The notes below the pieces were generated by a model. The model made no database searches and had not been told where the DNA came from. It was given only the letters and a program-made list of their open reading frames with translations. The translations under genes and the position numbers were made by a program. From the NCBI RefSeq assembly GCF_020360975.1, contig NW_025408683.1, positions 1,178,001 through 1,242,000 of the forward strand: 64,000 nucleotides of DNA. The letters run 5' to 3'. The DNA comes from Hirsutella rhossiliensis (lineage: Eukaryota > Ascomycota > Sordariomycetes > Hypocreales > Ophiocordycipitaceae). Position 1 is the first letter of the stretch; each line of letters opens with the position of its first letter. This document shows positions 8,271 through 19,500 of the stretch, one piece after another.

Positions 8271-9568
8271 GCCTTTACTAAAATAGAACGGGATACTATT
8301 CCTAACGCAACTTGTCGCTGCAAAATTACTATAACTCTACGCATTACCACGTTTCTCCTTTTATTATAGAACAGTTTTAGCTTGCGAACCCGTTTCTTAT
8401 AACACTGCCTGCCTCTAGACGTTCTCCGTGACCTCGTCAATGTCCTATGCGTTGCGCCTCGTCCCTTCTCTTTCCCTTCCTTCCCATTCTAAAAGGGCGT
8501 CTTTATTATCTTGCATTCCGTTCCTTAGATATATAAGTTATAGGGACGACGGTCGCCGAAGTCGGAGGTTGGTTCTATAAAGGCCGTTGCGGCGTGTGAG
8601 GCTGGCCCTAAGGCCGCCTTAACGGCGTTGCTTGCTTCCCCTTACTAGCTCCCTAGCTTGCCTTTAGCTTGCATCCCTTCTTATTTACCTTCTAGTCCTC
8701 CTTTTAGTATTGCCTACTGCAATACGCGACCGCTAGGCATCGGCTGCACCTCCTCGCCCCCGCTATCTCTCTATAAACCCGGTAGACCTTCCCCTCTATA
8801 CTCTATGCATCCTGCTATTTTTTCTTTGCGCCTATGCTTCCGTCCGCCTGCCCCGCCGCTGCTATCGTGTCCTATATTTCCTACCTCGCCTATATTTTAT
8901 ATCCTTCTTAGCTATAAAATAACGATACGACTATAAGTATAAACGGCCTCTCTATATATAGGTATAATATTAGGCTTTATAGAATATCCTTTATAAGTCC
9001 GCCGTAACTCTCGTAGCGCGCCCTTACTGCCTTCTAATAAGCCGCCTCGTGCTCCCGTAAGATCGGCCTTATCTATTATAGGAATAGTGCGCTAGCTTCG
9101 TAGTTCGGCCTCGCCTAGCCTACCTACTACGTTACGAGCGTCTTTAGGATACTATGCTTATACTTAAGCTCCGTAGCCCCGAATTTATACTAAAACTCTA
9201 TAGAAACGTCGTAAGTAGCTATACTATATCGTTTTCCTAACCGCTCGATCGGTAGCTAGGGTAGAAGCTTATACCGTTGTCCCCTATTTATGCCTTAGTG
9301 CCTCTCTTATACTCCCCTCCCTTTACTTACCCCGCGACCGTTATTAACGCTTTACTTACCTTTTTGCTTTTTCTATTACTTCCCCGCTATAGGATAGTGC
9401 CTAAATAGCTAATTTCTTTGCCTAGCTTTTTCTATGCTTTAGTTCCTAGCGCTAGCGCCTGCTTATATTCTTTTCTCCTACCCTATCTTTATCTTATTTA
9501 TTTATCTCTCTAACCTTTAGTCTTCGTTCCTTAAGGCTCTGTACGTAACCTATAAGGGGTTGCCTTAC
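8271..9568 (+). repeat. Left arm of a 2.8-kb inverted repeat
   Basis: This 1.3-kb arm is complementary to 9723-11087. The outer 700 bp (8271-8960) keeps CA/TG, for example ACCTCGTCAATGTCC. The same position in the other arm reads ACCTCGTTAATATCC. From about 8960 inward this arm is RIP-mutated too. No gene is recognised in it. Confidence 0.85.
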
Positions 9569-9722
9569 CTATTTAATATACGCCTAGGAATTTTCTGCCG
9601 GTAGATTAAAAGCGGTATAAAGTAGTAGAAATTACTGCTAGTAGAATTTTTAAGTACTTAGGTACGCGCCTAAGTATTTTCTACCGGTAGAACTAGAGCA
9701 GTATATAGTAGTAGAATTATAA
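9569..9722. repeat. Loop of the inverted repeat with a degenerate ~55-bp direct duplication
   Basis: About 9579-9633 and 9664-9718 are related direct copies: CGCCTAGGAATTTTCTGCCG versus CGCCTAAGTATTTTCTACCG, followed by AGCGGTATA-like and GTAGTAGAA sequences. The loop separates the two arms. Confidence 0.7.
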
Positions 9723-11087
9723 GTAAGGCAACCCCTTATAGGTTACGTAAAAAGCCTTAAGGAATAAAGACTAAGGTTAAGATAAATAAGATAAAGATAG
9801 AGGGCGAGAGTAAAGAACGTAAGTAAGCGGTAGCGCTAGGAACTAATATATATAAGAAGGTAGGTAAATAAATTAGCTATTCGGGTACTATCCTATAATA
9901 GGAAGAAGGAGAAAAAGTAAGAAGGTAAATATAGCGATAATAACGGTTATAGGGTAAGAGAGAAGAAGGGAGTATAAGAGAGGTACTAAGGTATAAATAA
10001 GAGAGTAAAAGCGTTTACCTTAGCTACCGATTAAGTAGTTAGGAAAATAACTATAGTATAGCTACTTATAATATTTTTATAGAGTTCTAGTATAAATTTA
10101 AGGCTATAGAGCTTAATTATAAGTATAGTATCCTAAAGACGCTTATAATATAGGTAGGCTAAGCAAGGCTAAACTATAAAGCTAGTATACTATTCTTATA
10201 GTAAATAAGGCTAATCTTATAAGAGTATAAGGCGGCGTATTAAAAGGTAGTAAGGGCGCGCTATAAGAGTTATAGTAAAGTCGTAAAAGAGATTTTATAA
10301 AGCCCGATATTATATCTATATATAAAAAGGCTATTTATAGTTATAGTTATATTATTATTCTATAGTTAAGAAAGATATAAAATAAGGGTAAGGTAGGAAA
10401 TATAAGATATAATAGTAAAGGTAGGGTAGGCGGATAGAAGTATAAGCGTAAAGTAAATATAAGGGTAGGATATATAAAGTATAAAGGGGAAGGTCTACTA
10501 GGTTTATAGAGAGATAGCGGGGGGAGGAGGTATAGCTAATACTTAGTAGTTACGTATTATAGTAGGCAATACTAAAAGGAGGACTAAAAGGTATATAAGA
10601 AGGGATATAAGCTAAAGGTAAGCTAGGGAGCTAATAAAGGGAAGTAAGTAACGCTATTAAGGCGGCCTTAAGGCTAGCTTTATACGCTATAATAGCCTTT
10701 ATAAAACTAACCGCCGATTTCGGCGACCCTTATCCCTATAACTTATATAACTAAAGAATAAAATATAAGATAATAAAGACGCCCCTTTACGAGGCGTAAC
10801 TATAAGGCCCCCGTTACTACTAAATATAACTAAGAGGTATAGCAGTAAGCTAGTAAGGAGAGAGAAGGAAATAAGAAGGAAGGAAAAGAGAAAGGGCGAG
10901 GCGTAATATATAGGATATTAACGAGGTTATAGAGAACGTCTAAAGGTAAGTAGTATTATAAGAAATAGGTTTATAAGCTAAAACTATCCTTTAATAAAGG
11001 GAGAAATATAGTAATATATAAAGTAATAGTAATTTTATAGCGATAAGCTATATTAAGAATAGTATCCCGTTTTATTTTAGTAAAGGC
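9723..11087 (-). repeat. Right arm of the 2.8-kb inverted repeat, fully RIP-mutated
   Basis: The arm starts at GTAAGGCAACCCC, complementary to the end of the left arm, and ends at AGTAAAGGC. Bases 10021-10163 contain no CA or TG dinucleotide. The frames are full of stops. No product is recognised. Confidence 0.85.
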
Positions 11088-13380
11088 TACTATATCGGAG
11101 GAAGGCGAGATAGCGGCTATATAGGCTAAGGGCGGCGAAGGGGCGTACTATACTAGCGGCGTAGGCGACGCGGCGCGGCTTATCGACGTTATATAGAACG
11201 CCGCTAGTATAAGATAAGTAATAGTATAGTCGACGGAGCTACTCGCGATAACGTAGTAGCTCTACTAGTTCTAGTAGTTAGCGCTTAGGTTAGCGGCCGA
11301 GCTCGCGGCGATAGTAATAGTAGATAAAATAGTAAGTAAGAGGGTAAACCTACTAAGCTCGGCGCTATTAAGGGCGGTATTACCGCGGTAGGAGGAGGTA
11401 TAGGGCATTAAGTCGTAGTAAAGAAGCGCGGCGCGGGAGCGGGAGCGAGCTATCTAGGGTATCTAGGGCAGCGGGGCAGCAGCGGGCATAGAGGCCTACC
11501 GCGGCGTAGCCCTTCGCGGGGTAATAAGGGGCTTTAGCGAGTCCGATATAGATATAACGGCGGCCGACGGTAATATAAATATAGGTACGGCGGCGGGGAT
11601 ATATATACGGCTTAGCCTATCGAGCTCGTTTATCGCTGCTAGTAGGGAGCTAGCGGGGTAGCTAACGCTTAATAAGAAGTAGTCGGTCGCCCTCTTAATT
11701 ATATATTAATAGCTTAACTAGATCCGGCTAGGTAATAGGGTAGGCGGCAATAGCGGCGGCTAGCTCTACCTATTTATTAGCGGCGAGGGCGGTATTAGTA
11801 AGTCGCGTATTATCGAGGCGCTTACTAAGCTACTCGCTTAAAGGGACCTATTAAGCTAGCTATTAGTTATAGTAACGTTAGGGATAGCGGTAGCGCGGAT
11901 TAATAGTATTATACTATACTTAGCCTATAGCCTCGCGATAGGCTAGAGCAGCTAAGTAGGAAGGGCGATAAGGGAGGTAGATAGGGTACGGCTACTAAGC
12001 TAAGGGGAGCGCTTTATCGATAGCCGGTTATAAATAGACTAATAAGAAAAAGAGGTATTAATAATCGATAAGGCTAGTATACTTAAGGCGAGGATACTAT
12101 ATACCGCTAACGAGTAGCTCTACTAGCTATAAGGGTCGGTACGAGACTTTAGCGGTATTTTAGTAGTAATCTTTTATAGTAACTTCTATTAGTTCCGGCC
12201 GGTATAAGAGCGGTCGATCTTACTACTAAGCGCGGCGGTAGCGTAGGACGAGGATAAGGCGTTCGCGGCTAAGTAACGGCGGTAATATAATAAGGTATAC
12301 GCGCTATAGCGGCGGTTTACGACGGTCGTTATACTAAACGAGTAGATATAGGCCGCCGGCGACCTAGAGCTATAGCGGCTACTTAGGCGTATCCGCGGGG
12401 GAGTAAGACCGGTCGGACCTAAAGCTACTTAACTTAAGGTACTACCGGCTAGGTAGGCGGATCTTATAAGAGACGGGCCTAACGGTAGTTACGCCTCTTA
12501 ACCGTAACTACTAGAACCTTAACTTAGAGGCAGCGCTTACGTTCCGGGCGCGGCGGCGGACGGCGGCGTATATATTCCTATCTAAGTATAAGTAAAGGGA
12601 GGGCCTACTAATAAAAGAAGAGGCGGTATTAATACTATACTAAGGCGACGATAGCGCGACGCCGGTATTAGCTATCTTTATTTTTATACTAGGTATACCG
12701 GTTATCGTAAACTGAAATATATACTAAGGGCTAAAGCTAGTAAACGGGGCCGGCTATATAGCGGTAGACGTTATCCTTAACCAGGCCTTCCTTAGCTACT
12801 AGGTCTTAGCCGAGCTAATAATATACTTTAGGCCGCCGGCGGGTATTATACTAGCTTTAGAGATAATAAGGGACTTTTACTTTATTAAGATACTAGCTAA
12901 GACGATCCTACTAACGCCTATTAGCGTTAAGATTATAGTATAGCGAAAGCGGCCGTAGTAGTATAATAACGTTAGCCGGAGGGGCCTACTATATACGGCG
13001 GCTTTTACTTATACCGACTATAAGGTATAAGGCGGGACGCTAAAGCGCGTAGCGCTAGAGCTATAGGGGGCGAGGATAATAATAGTTAAGAGGAGGGTAG
13101 TACTATCGCCGTGCGACCTATATAGCCTATATATATAGCTATCGCGGTGCCCGACGCTCGACGGTATTATACTTATATTAGAGGTATAAGAGCGGGATCT
13201 AGTTAGGAACCGGGTGCCTAAGGAGATAATGGTAGCGTAGGCCCGGCTAAAGGAGCTTATTAAGTAGACGATATAAAAGGCGGCCGACTAGCTCCGCGGG
13301 TAACGCGGGCGGCGTAAGCGTCTCGCTTATAGCGGAGGAGATCCTACCCTTAGGACGACTACCTTTGTATATAATTAAGG
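11088..13380 (+). pseudogene. Helitron PIF1-type helicase relic, copy 1
   Basis: Forward-strand translation shows a P-loop FISGEGGISKSRIIEA at about 11770-11815 (family GGTGKS). It is followed by VTLGIAVARINSI, a Walker B-like EVLIIDKASIL near 12050-12075 (family IDExSM), FRPV--RSILL near 12195-12225, and a C-terminal motif VI region LSRCPTLDGIILI near 13135-13180. These are the ordered motifs of PIF1/RRM3 helicases fused to Rep in Helitrons. Frames are interrupted by stops at Gln/Trp positions, and key residues are altered (Gly-Thr to Ile-Ser in the P-loop, Glu to Lys in Walker B), consistent with RIP. No Rep domain is recognised upstream, where the inverted repeat begins, so this copy is partial. 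Confidence 0.8.
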
Positions 13381-16300
13381 GGCGGAGAAAGTAAAAGTAT
13401 AGGAAGGCGTAACGTAAATAGATAGAAATAAGAGTAATAATCTTAAGGTAGTTAATAGATATTAATAGGTATATATCTAATATAAATAGACCGTAAAGAT
13501 AGAGATTTAGACTTTATAGGCTAGCCGGCTCTAAGCTAGCGGGCTTACTATAGCTATTAATATAAAAGGAGTATAGGTTAAGGGCTAGGAAGGGGGTAAA
13601 GAGAAATAAGAGAGGTAACTTAATAGGGGTTATATAAAAAGCTTTTTAGAACGAAAGTTAAAGGATTAAGTTAATATATAAAGATAACGTTAGATAAGAT
13701 AATATTAAAAAGGGAGTTATTTATTTAAAGGTTTTTATAGTAGTTATAGTACTAAGTAACCGGTAATTCCTTCTTATAGTAGCTTATATTATACGACGGC
13801 TAGTTAAGGGCGAAATATAAAAGCTTTAAGAGCGCGTGCTAACGTATTATATAGTATAATATATTAAGAAAAGTAAGGTAAAGGTAAGAAGGGATAGGTA
13901 GAAGAGCTAATATAATAAATCAGATAAGTAGAATCCGATCTAAAGTTATAAGCTTTTCCTTATCCTTCTTATTATATATACCTACCTATATATTATTACC
14001 TTTAGTATTTAAATTATAACTAAGTTAGTTATAGTAATATCTATAGTTTAATTCGAATTTATATACTAAATTAGTACTAAGTAATTTATATATAGCTATA
14101 GTATTACTTAGAGCTTTATTACTAGCGTAAACCGCGCTAAAGAGGATACTAAATATAAGGAATAATTTATATAAGCTATAATACTTCTTATAAAAGAGTA
14201 TAAATTAGTATATTATAGCGAATTAAGGGCTTTCTATAAATACTATAGGCGGTTTATAATAGATATCCTATAAAGTCTAATATCTTTATTATATATAGAT
14301 AAAGCTTATATTATAGTTTAGGTTATATCTTTATATAAAAGTAGGTAATATAAAGTAGAAATAAGATAGGAAATATAACTAATAATAAGGGAAATATAAT
14401 AAGAGCACGAAATATATAATAAGTTCTTAAGACGTATTAATTATATAGAGGTTACGTTATATAAAGTATATAGGATAACTATAGGCGTAAGTTACTATAG
14501 TAGATATTATAGAGTAGTATACTATAGGAAAGAATACTAAAAAGCGGATTAAAAGGTTTATAAAAAGGTATATATACTAAGAGAAGATTATTAAAGAGGG
14601 AAGGTTTAAAAGGGAATAATAATAAGATTTAAAGTTATAGATAGAGTATTATAAGATTATAGCTTAGTATAGATATTTACTAAGAAGTAAGATAAAGTAT
14701 AAAACTAAATTACTTTTCTATAAATATTATAACTTATATTAATAGACTATAGTATTAAGTAGTTACTTTATTTCTATTATCCTTTTACTTAAGTAGCGGT
14801 TTCTAAGCGGCTAGGCTAATAAGTCTAATATATAGGTAACGATCGAATTAATAGTAGGTCCTAAGATAGTTCCTAAGGTAGGACTCTATCTTATTATCTC
14901 TAGCTTAAAAGAAGAAAAGGCAGCGGAAAGTAAGAATAATTAAGTAGTAGAGCTTTTAATAGCGGCCGATAAGGAAGGTTTTAAGGTTAACTATAATAAG
15001 CGCGGTTTCTTTATTAGCGTATCGGCGGGCTTAGGATAAGAACGCTTTTATAGTAGTATAATAAGACTAGCTAAAGCTAAAGTCGAAGCTAAAGGTAAAG
15101 GACTTAGCGGGAGGGCGCTAAGTATAGCGATAAAGAAAGAGGTAGCGCGGGTATCTTAAAAGGCCGTTAAAGTAGAGGACGGTTACTACTTTAGCGGCAA
15201 TATAAGGGCTAAGGCTAACGCGGCTATAGTAGTAGCGGCCTTATCGAGAAAAGTCTAAGAATCTAGGATAATAATAAAGATATATTCTTTATTAGAGCTT
15301 AGCTAGTAAACTATAATATAGTAATTAAGGAGGCTAGCGACCTTACCTATATAGGTAAAGGAGATATTAGTTTAAAATTAAGAGTCTTACCTCTTAGCTA
15401 TCTTCTTATAAAAGATAGCCTATAGGTTAACACGGATAAGGAAGATAATAAAGACCTAAAATAAGTAAAAGCCCTTAAGAGGGATCTTATCTAGGATCCT
15501 AGGAGTAATATAGGTTAAAAGCTAAAGGAAGCTATAGTACCTTAGCTAGGTAGCGTTTAGACTTAGTAAAAGGTCTTATTATAGTAGGGAGTAGCTAGGG
15601 CTAATAATAAGGCTAGTAAAGGAAATAATAGAGGGGATATAAGGGAAGCTATTTATAAAGGTAAAGAGCCTAAGAAGAATGCTTAAGGCCTATTTTAGTT
15701 AAATTTAGTACTTAAGGTATATATAAAGGAATTAGGTAGTTCTTATAGCTAGTAGCCTTAGTCGCGGATAATAAAGGTAGGTATAGTATAGAGAAGGATA
15801 CCTTTAGCGCTAGACTTAAGACCGTTTCGTTGCTCGACCTCTTATATAAGGGCGTAAGGATAAACGCGGCTATTTATAAAAAACTACTCTTTAGTCTATT
15901 TAAAGGCAATAACTAGCTAATTATAAATTAAGAGATTAAGGCTAAAAAAGATAGATATCGCGGAGTTATTAGTATTTAATTAAAGAGGCGTATATTTTAT
16001 AGTAAGTAACTATAATAAAGGAGGTAGGAAGGTATAGGCTATAGTCTTAGCGTTAAGGCCTTTAATATAATACTTATCTTAGTAAGCGAATCTAAAGGGG
16101 CAATCTAGCTAAATAAAGAATATTATAGATATTTTACTACTAGTACTTCTTTAGCTATTAAGCGGCCTTTAAAGGTATAGTAAGGGTAGAAGTAAAAAGG
16201 AAGATATAGTATATTACTATATCTATATAACGTTAATTAGTATTTTATCCTATATATAAACGACTATTATAACTATAAAGTAAGAAAGTAAGAAGTAAAG

Positions 16301-16520
16301 AGTAAACGAGCTTATTATATTTTAAAGGGATTATAAAAAGGATAAGAAGGGTAAGTAACTTTATTATAATAAATATAAAGAGAAGAATAATATATATAGT
16401 GCTTAACGTTATAAATAAGTAATATAAAGAGGCGGTCTAAGAAATATTACTATTAAGATTAAGGGGAAAGCTAAGGATAATAGTATTAAAAGCTATCGTT
16501 TAGGTAAGCTAAGCTAAATA
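13381..16520. other. RIP-mutated block of unknown origin
   Basis: This is very AT-rich (especially 13640-14740) and nearly without CA/TG. Around 14990-15260 the forward strand has a longer coding-like run (SGLG-ERFYSSIIRLAKAK, then AIKKEVARVS). I do not recognise a family. It may be a retroelement or a gene captured by the neighbouring Helitron. Confidence 0.5.
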
Positions 16521-16529
16521 GTAAGGTTA

Positions 16530-19500
16530 CCCCTTTCCTTTTATTTTTTTATATTATTACTTATATATAGCCTTTAGGGCTATAGTAAGGCTAGTAGGGA
16601 CCTAGGCCCTTATTAGTAGTCTTAGCTAGCTATAGAGCTTAGGGGCTTATAACTAATTAAGGAAAGGGTAGCTATAAAGGCAATAATAAAGGAAAGGTTA
16701 GTTTAGTTCCTCCTATATAGTAATTTTCCCCCCTAAGGGCCCTAGGGCCCCTAGGTTACTCCTTTTCGAGCTACTTAGCTATCCCTATCTTTATTTTAGC
16801 TAAGAAGGTTAAAAGGGCTTCCCTTCTTTCCTTAAAGCTATAGAAAATAAGTAGGCTAAGGGCCCCCTTCTATCTCTTAGAGGTCTAGTAAAGGACCTCT
16901 CTTTCCCTCCTATAGTTTAGGCACCTTAGGATAAGGTGCCTAGCTATATACCTTTCTTAGCTATAGCGGTAGTTATCTTAGTCTACCTTATTAGTCTTTT
17001 TTAAGAAGGAAAATAAAAAGCTAGCCTTAAAAAAGAGCTAGTAAAAGGCTAAGAGGGTCGGCCTAGGCCTTTTTATAAGGTCCTTTTCTAGGCTAAGGGC
17101 TAGGCGGGGGGTCTTTCAAATAAACGTATAGTGCTTACCTAGGCCCTTAGCCCTAAGGCCTTTAGCCGCCTCGGTAGCCTAAAGTCCCTTTTAATAGTCC
17201 TTAGTAGCTTACTAGACCTTTCTTTATAAGTAGCTAATAGAGACTAAGGGGGTCCCTTAGGTAAGGGCCCCTAAGCCTTTTTTAGCTAGCTAGTTAGCTA
17301 GCTTATTACTAAAAATCCCTAGGTAGCTAAGGTATTAGTATAGCTATATATTATAAAAGGCTTCTAGGCTAGATAAGAGCCTTTTAATATATATAGCTAG
17401 GTCTAAGAAACCTATAATCTTCTTTATAGTAGCTTAGCTATCTATAAAGATATAGGTATTTATAAGGGGGCTAAGAGGGCTAAGCTTTAAGGGCCGAGGC
17501 CTCTTAGCTAGGTCTTCTAAGACCCTTAGTATCGCGAATAGCTCTACGTTAGCTACTTCGATCGAGGGCCTTAGGTTCTCGTAGTACGCCTTAATAAGCC
17601 TATTTTCTAAGCCTATTTTATAAAAAGAGTAAGCGTTAGTCTCTATAAGGGACCCCTTAAGGCACCCCTTAGAGCCGTCGGTATAAAAGGCTAAGGGCCG
17701 TAACCTAAAGTCTTCTAGGCTAGCTAGGCTAGCTAAGAGGCGTTAGTATTACTTCTTAGCTAAGGGCTTAAGGGCCTCTATTATCGTAATAAAGGCCTTA
17801 GGCTCTAGGGCCTATAAGGGCTCCTAGCTAGCTTTCCTTCTTTCTAAGTTATAATTAGGTCCTATAAGGGCTACTAGGCCTTTAAGGAGGCGGAAGAGCT
17901 ATATATATAGCTTAATATAGCTTAAGGCCCTTAGGTTAAAGCCTAAGTTAGCAAGGTTATCCTATATAGCTAGGTTATAAGCCTGCCTTATAGGGTAACT
18001 AAGTAAGAAGTATAGGGTCTAAAGGGCATAGGAGAGGCATACCCTCTTAAATTATACCTTTAGTAGCGGTAGGGCCGCTTTAGCTTTTAAGGCCTTAATA
18101 AGGGATCCTTTAAAGGCCCTTAAGACCTTTAAAAAAGCTTAGTTTTATAGCCTTTAAAAAAGCTTTATAAGGTTCTTAAGGGTCTTAGGCCCCCTATACT
18201 AAAGTTAGGCCCTATAGTTTACTATAAAGGTTATATAGGCTTAGTAGAGCTATCTAAAGGCTTTAAATAATAGGCTTTTTTACGTAGAGGTTAAGAAGGA
18301 TAGTCTTTTAAAGGCAGCTTATATAGATACTACCTTCTTCTTAATATATTATTTAAATAGGAGCCTAGAATTAAAGAAGACCCCTAGCTACTATACTAAG
18401 GGCTTTACCTCGAAAAATAAGCCTCTTACTATTATACCCTCTAAAATAAGCTATCGTTGCCTACTAAAGTAAATAAGTTCTATCTTTAAGAGGTTAAAGT
18501 AAACCCCTTAGTTTTTAGCTTATTTAAATAGGTTAGTAGCTATTACTTCTAGCTATTAAACGTTCTTCTTAGCTAAGGTCGACGTTATAAAGATACTAAA
18601 GTTATCTATATAAGATAGCTAGTATCCCTTAGCCGCTAGTATCCCCCTTATATATAAGAGGAATAAAATAAGGCTAATAAGGGACCCTTAAGGCACCCCT
18701 ATTACTAGGTTTATAAGGGGCTAGACTTACCCTTTAAAGGCTAGCTAGATCTTCCTTTTAATAAGGAAGTAGTCTACCTAGCTTATAAGGGCCTTAGGGA
18801 GGTTTAATTCCCTTAAGACCCTTATAAGCTATTCCTTTAATATAAAATTAAAGGCGCCCTTTATATTTAATAAGAGGGTACTAGTAATAGCCTTCTTATT
18901 AGACTCCTACTTCTTTTAAATATAGTATAAAAGGAGGAAGGCTATATCTATAGCTAACCGCTACTTTTATCCCCCTAGCTATATAGGGTTTAGAAGCCTA
19001 GCTATATTAGCTAAATAGCTTAGCTAGGTAGCGTATAGCTTTTTAAGGACTTTTCTTAAGTAGTTTAGTAGACTTATAACCCTATAGGCCTTAAGGATAG
19101 TATAGTCTTACTTATTTTACTTAGGAAGTATAATTCCTATAGCTTTCTTCTATACCTTAGGGTAGTATCCTTAGTTAAATAAAGCTTTATAGGCCCTATT
19201 AAAGACTATAGGGATAGCCTTATACGCGTATTAAATAAGGAGGAAGCTAAGGGAGTTTAGGCTAGGGGCTTTCTTATTAAAAGAGCTAAAAATAGCCCTC
19301 TTAATCTTAGGGTCCTTTAGCTCTAGCTAGTCCTACTTAACTATACTCTTACTACCTATATAGCCTAGGGGCTCTTCTTTTTCTAGGCTTTAAAGGGGGC
19401 TAAAAAGAGGGCTAAAGCTAGGGTCTAAGGTTAAGAAAGGGGTTATTAGGAAAGCCTTATATTTTTCTATAAAGGTATTAGCTTTTACCTCTATCCCTTC

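Noticed and set aside
8658..8936. Forward frame rich in Pro/Ser/Leu in the left arm of the inverted repeat
   Set aside because: It is low-complexity, has no counterpart frame in the other arm and no recognisable domain. It is kept only as repeat sequence.
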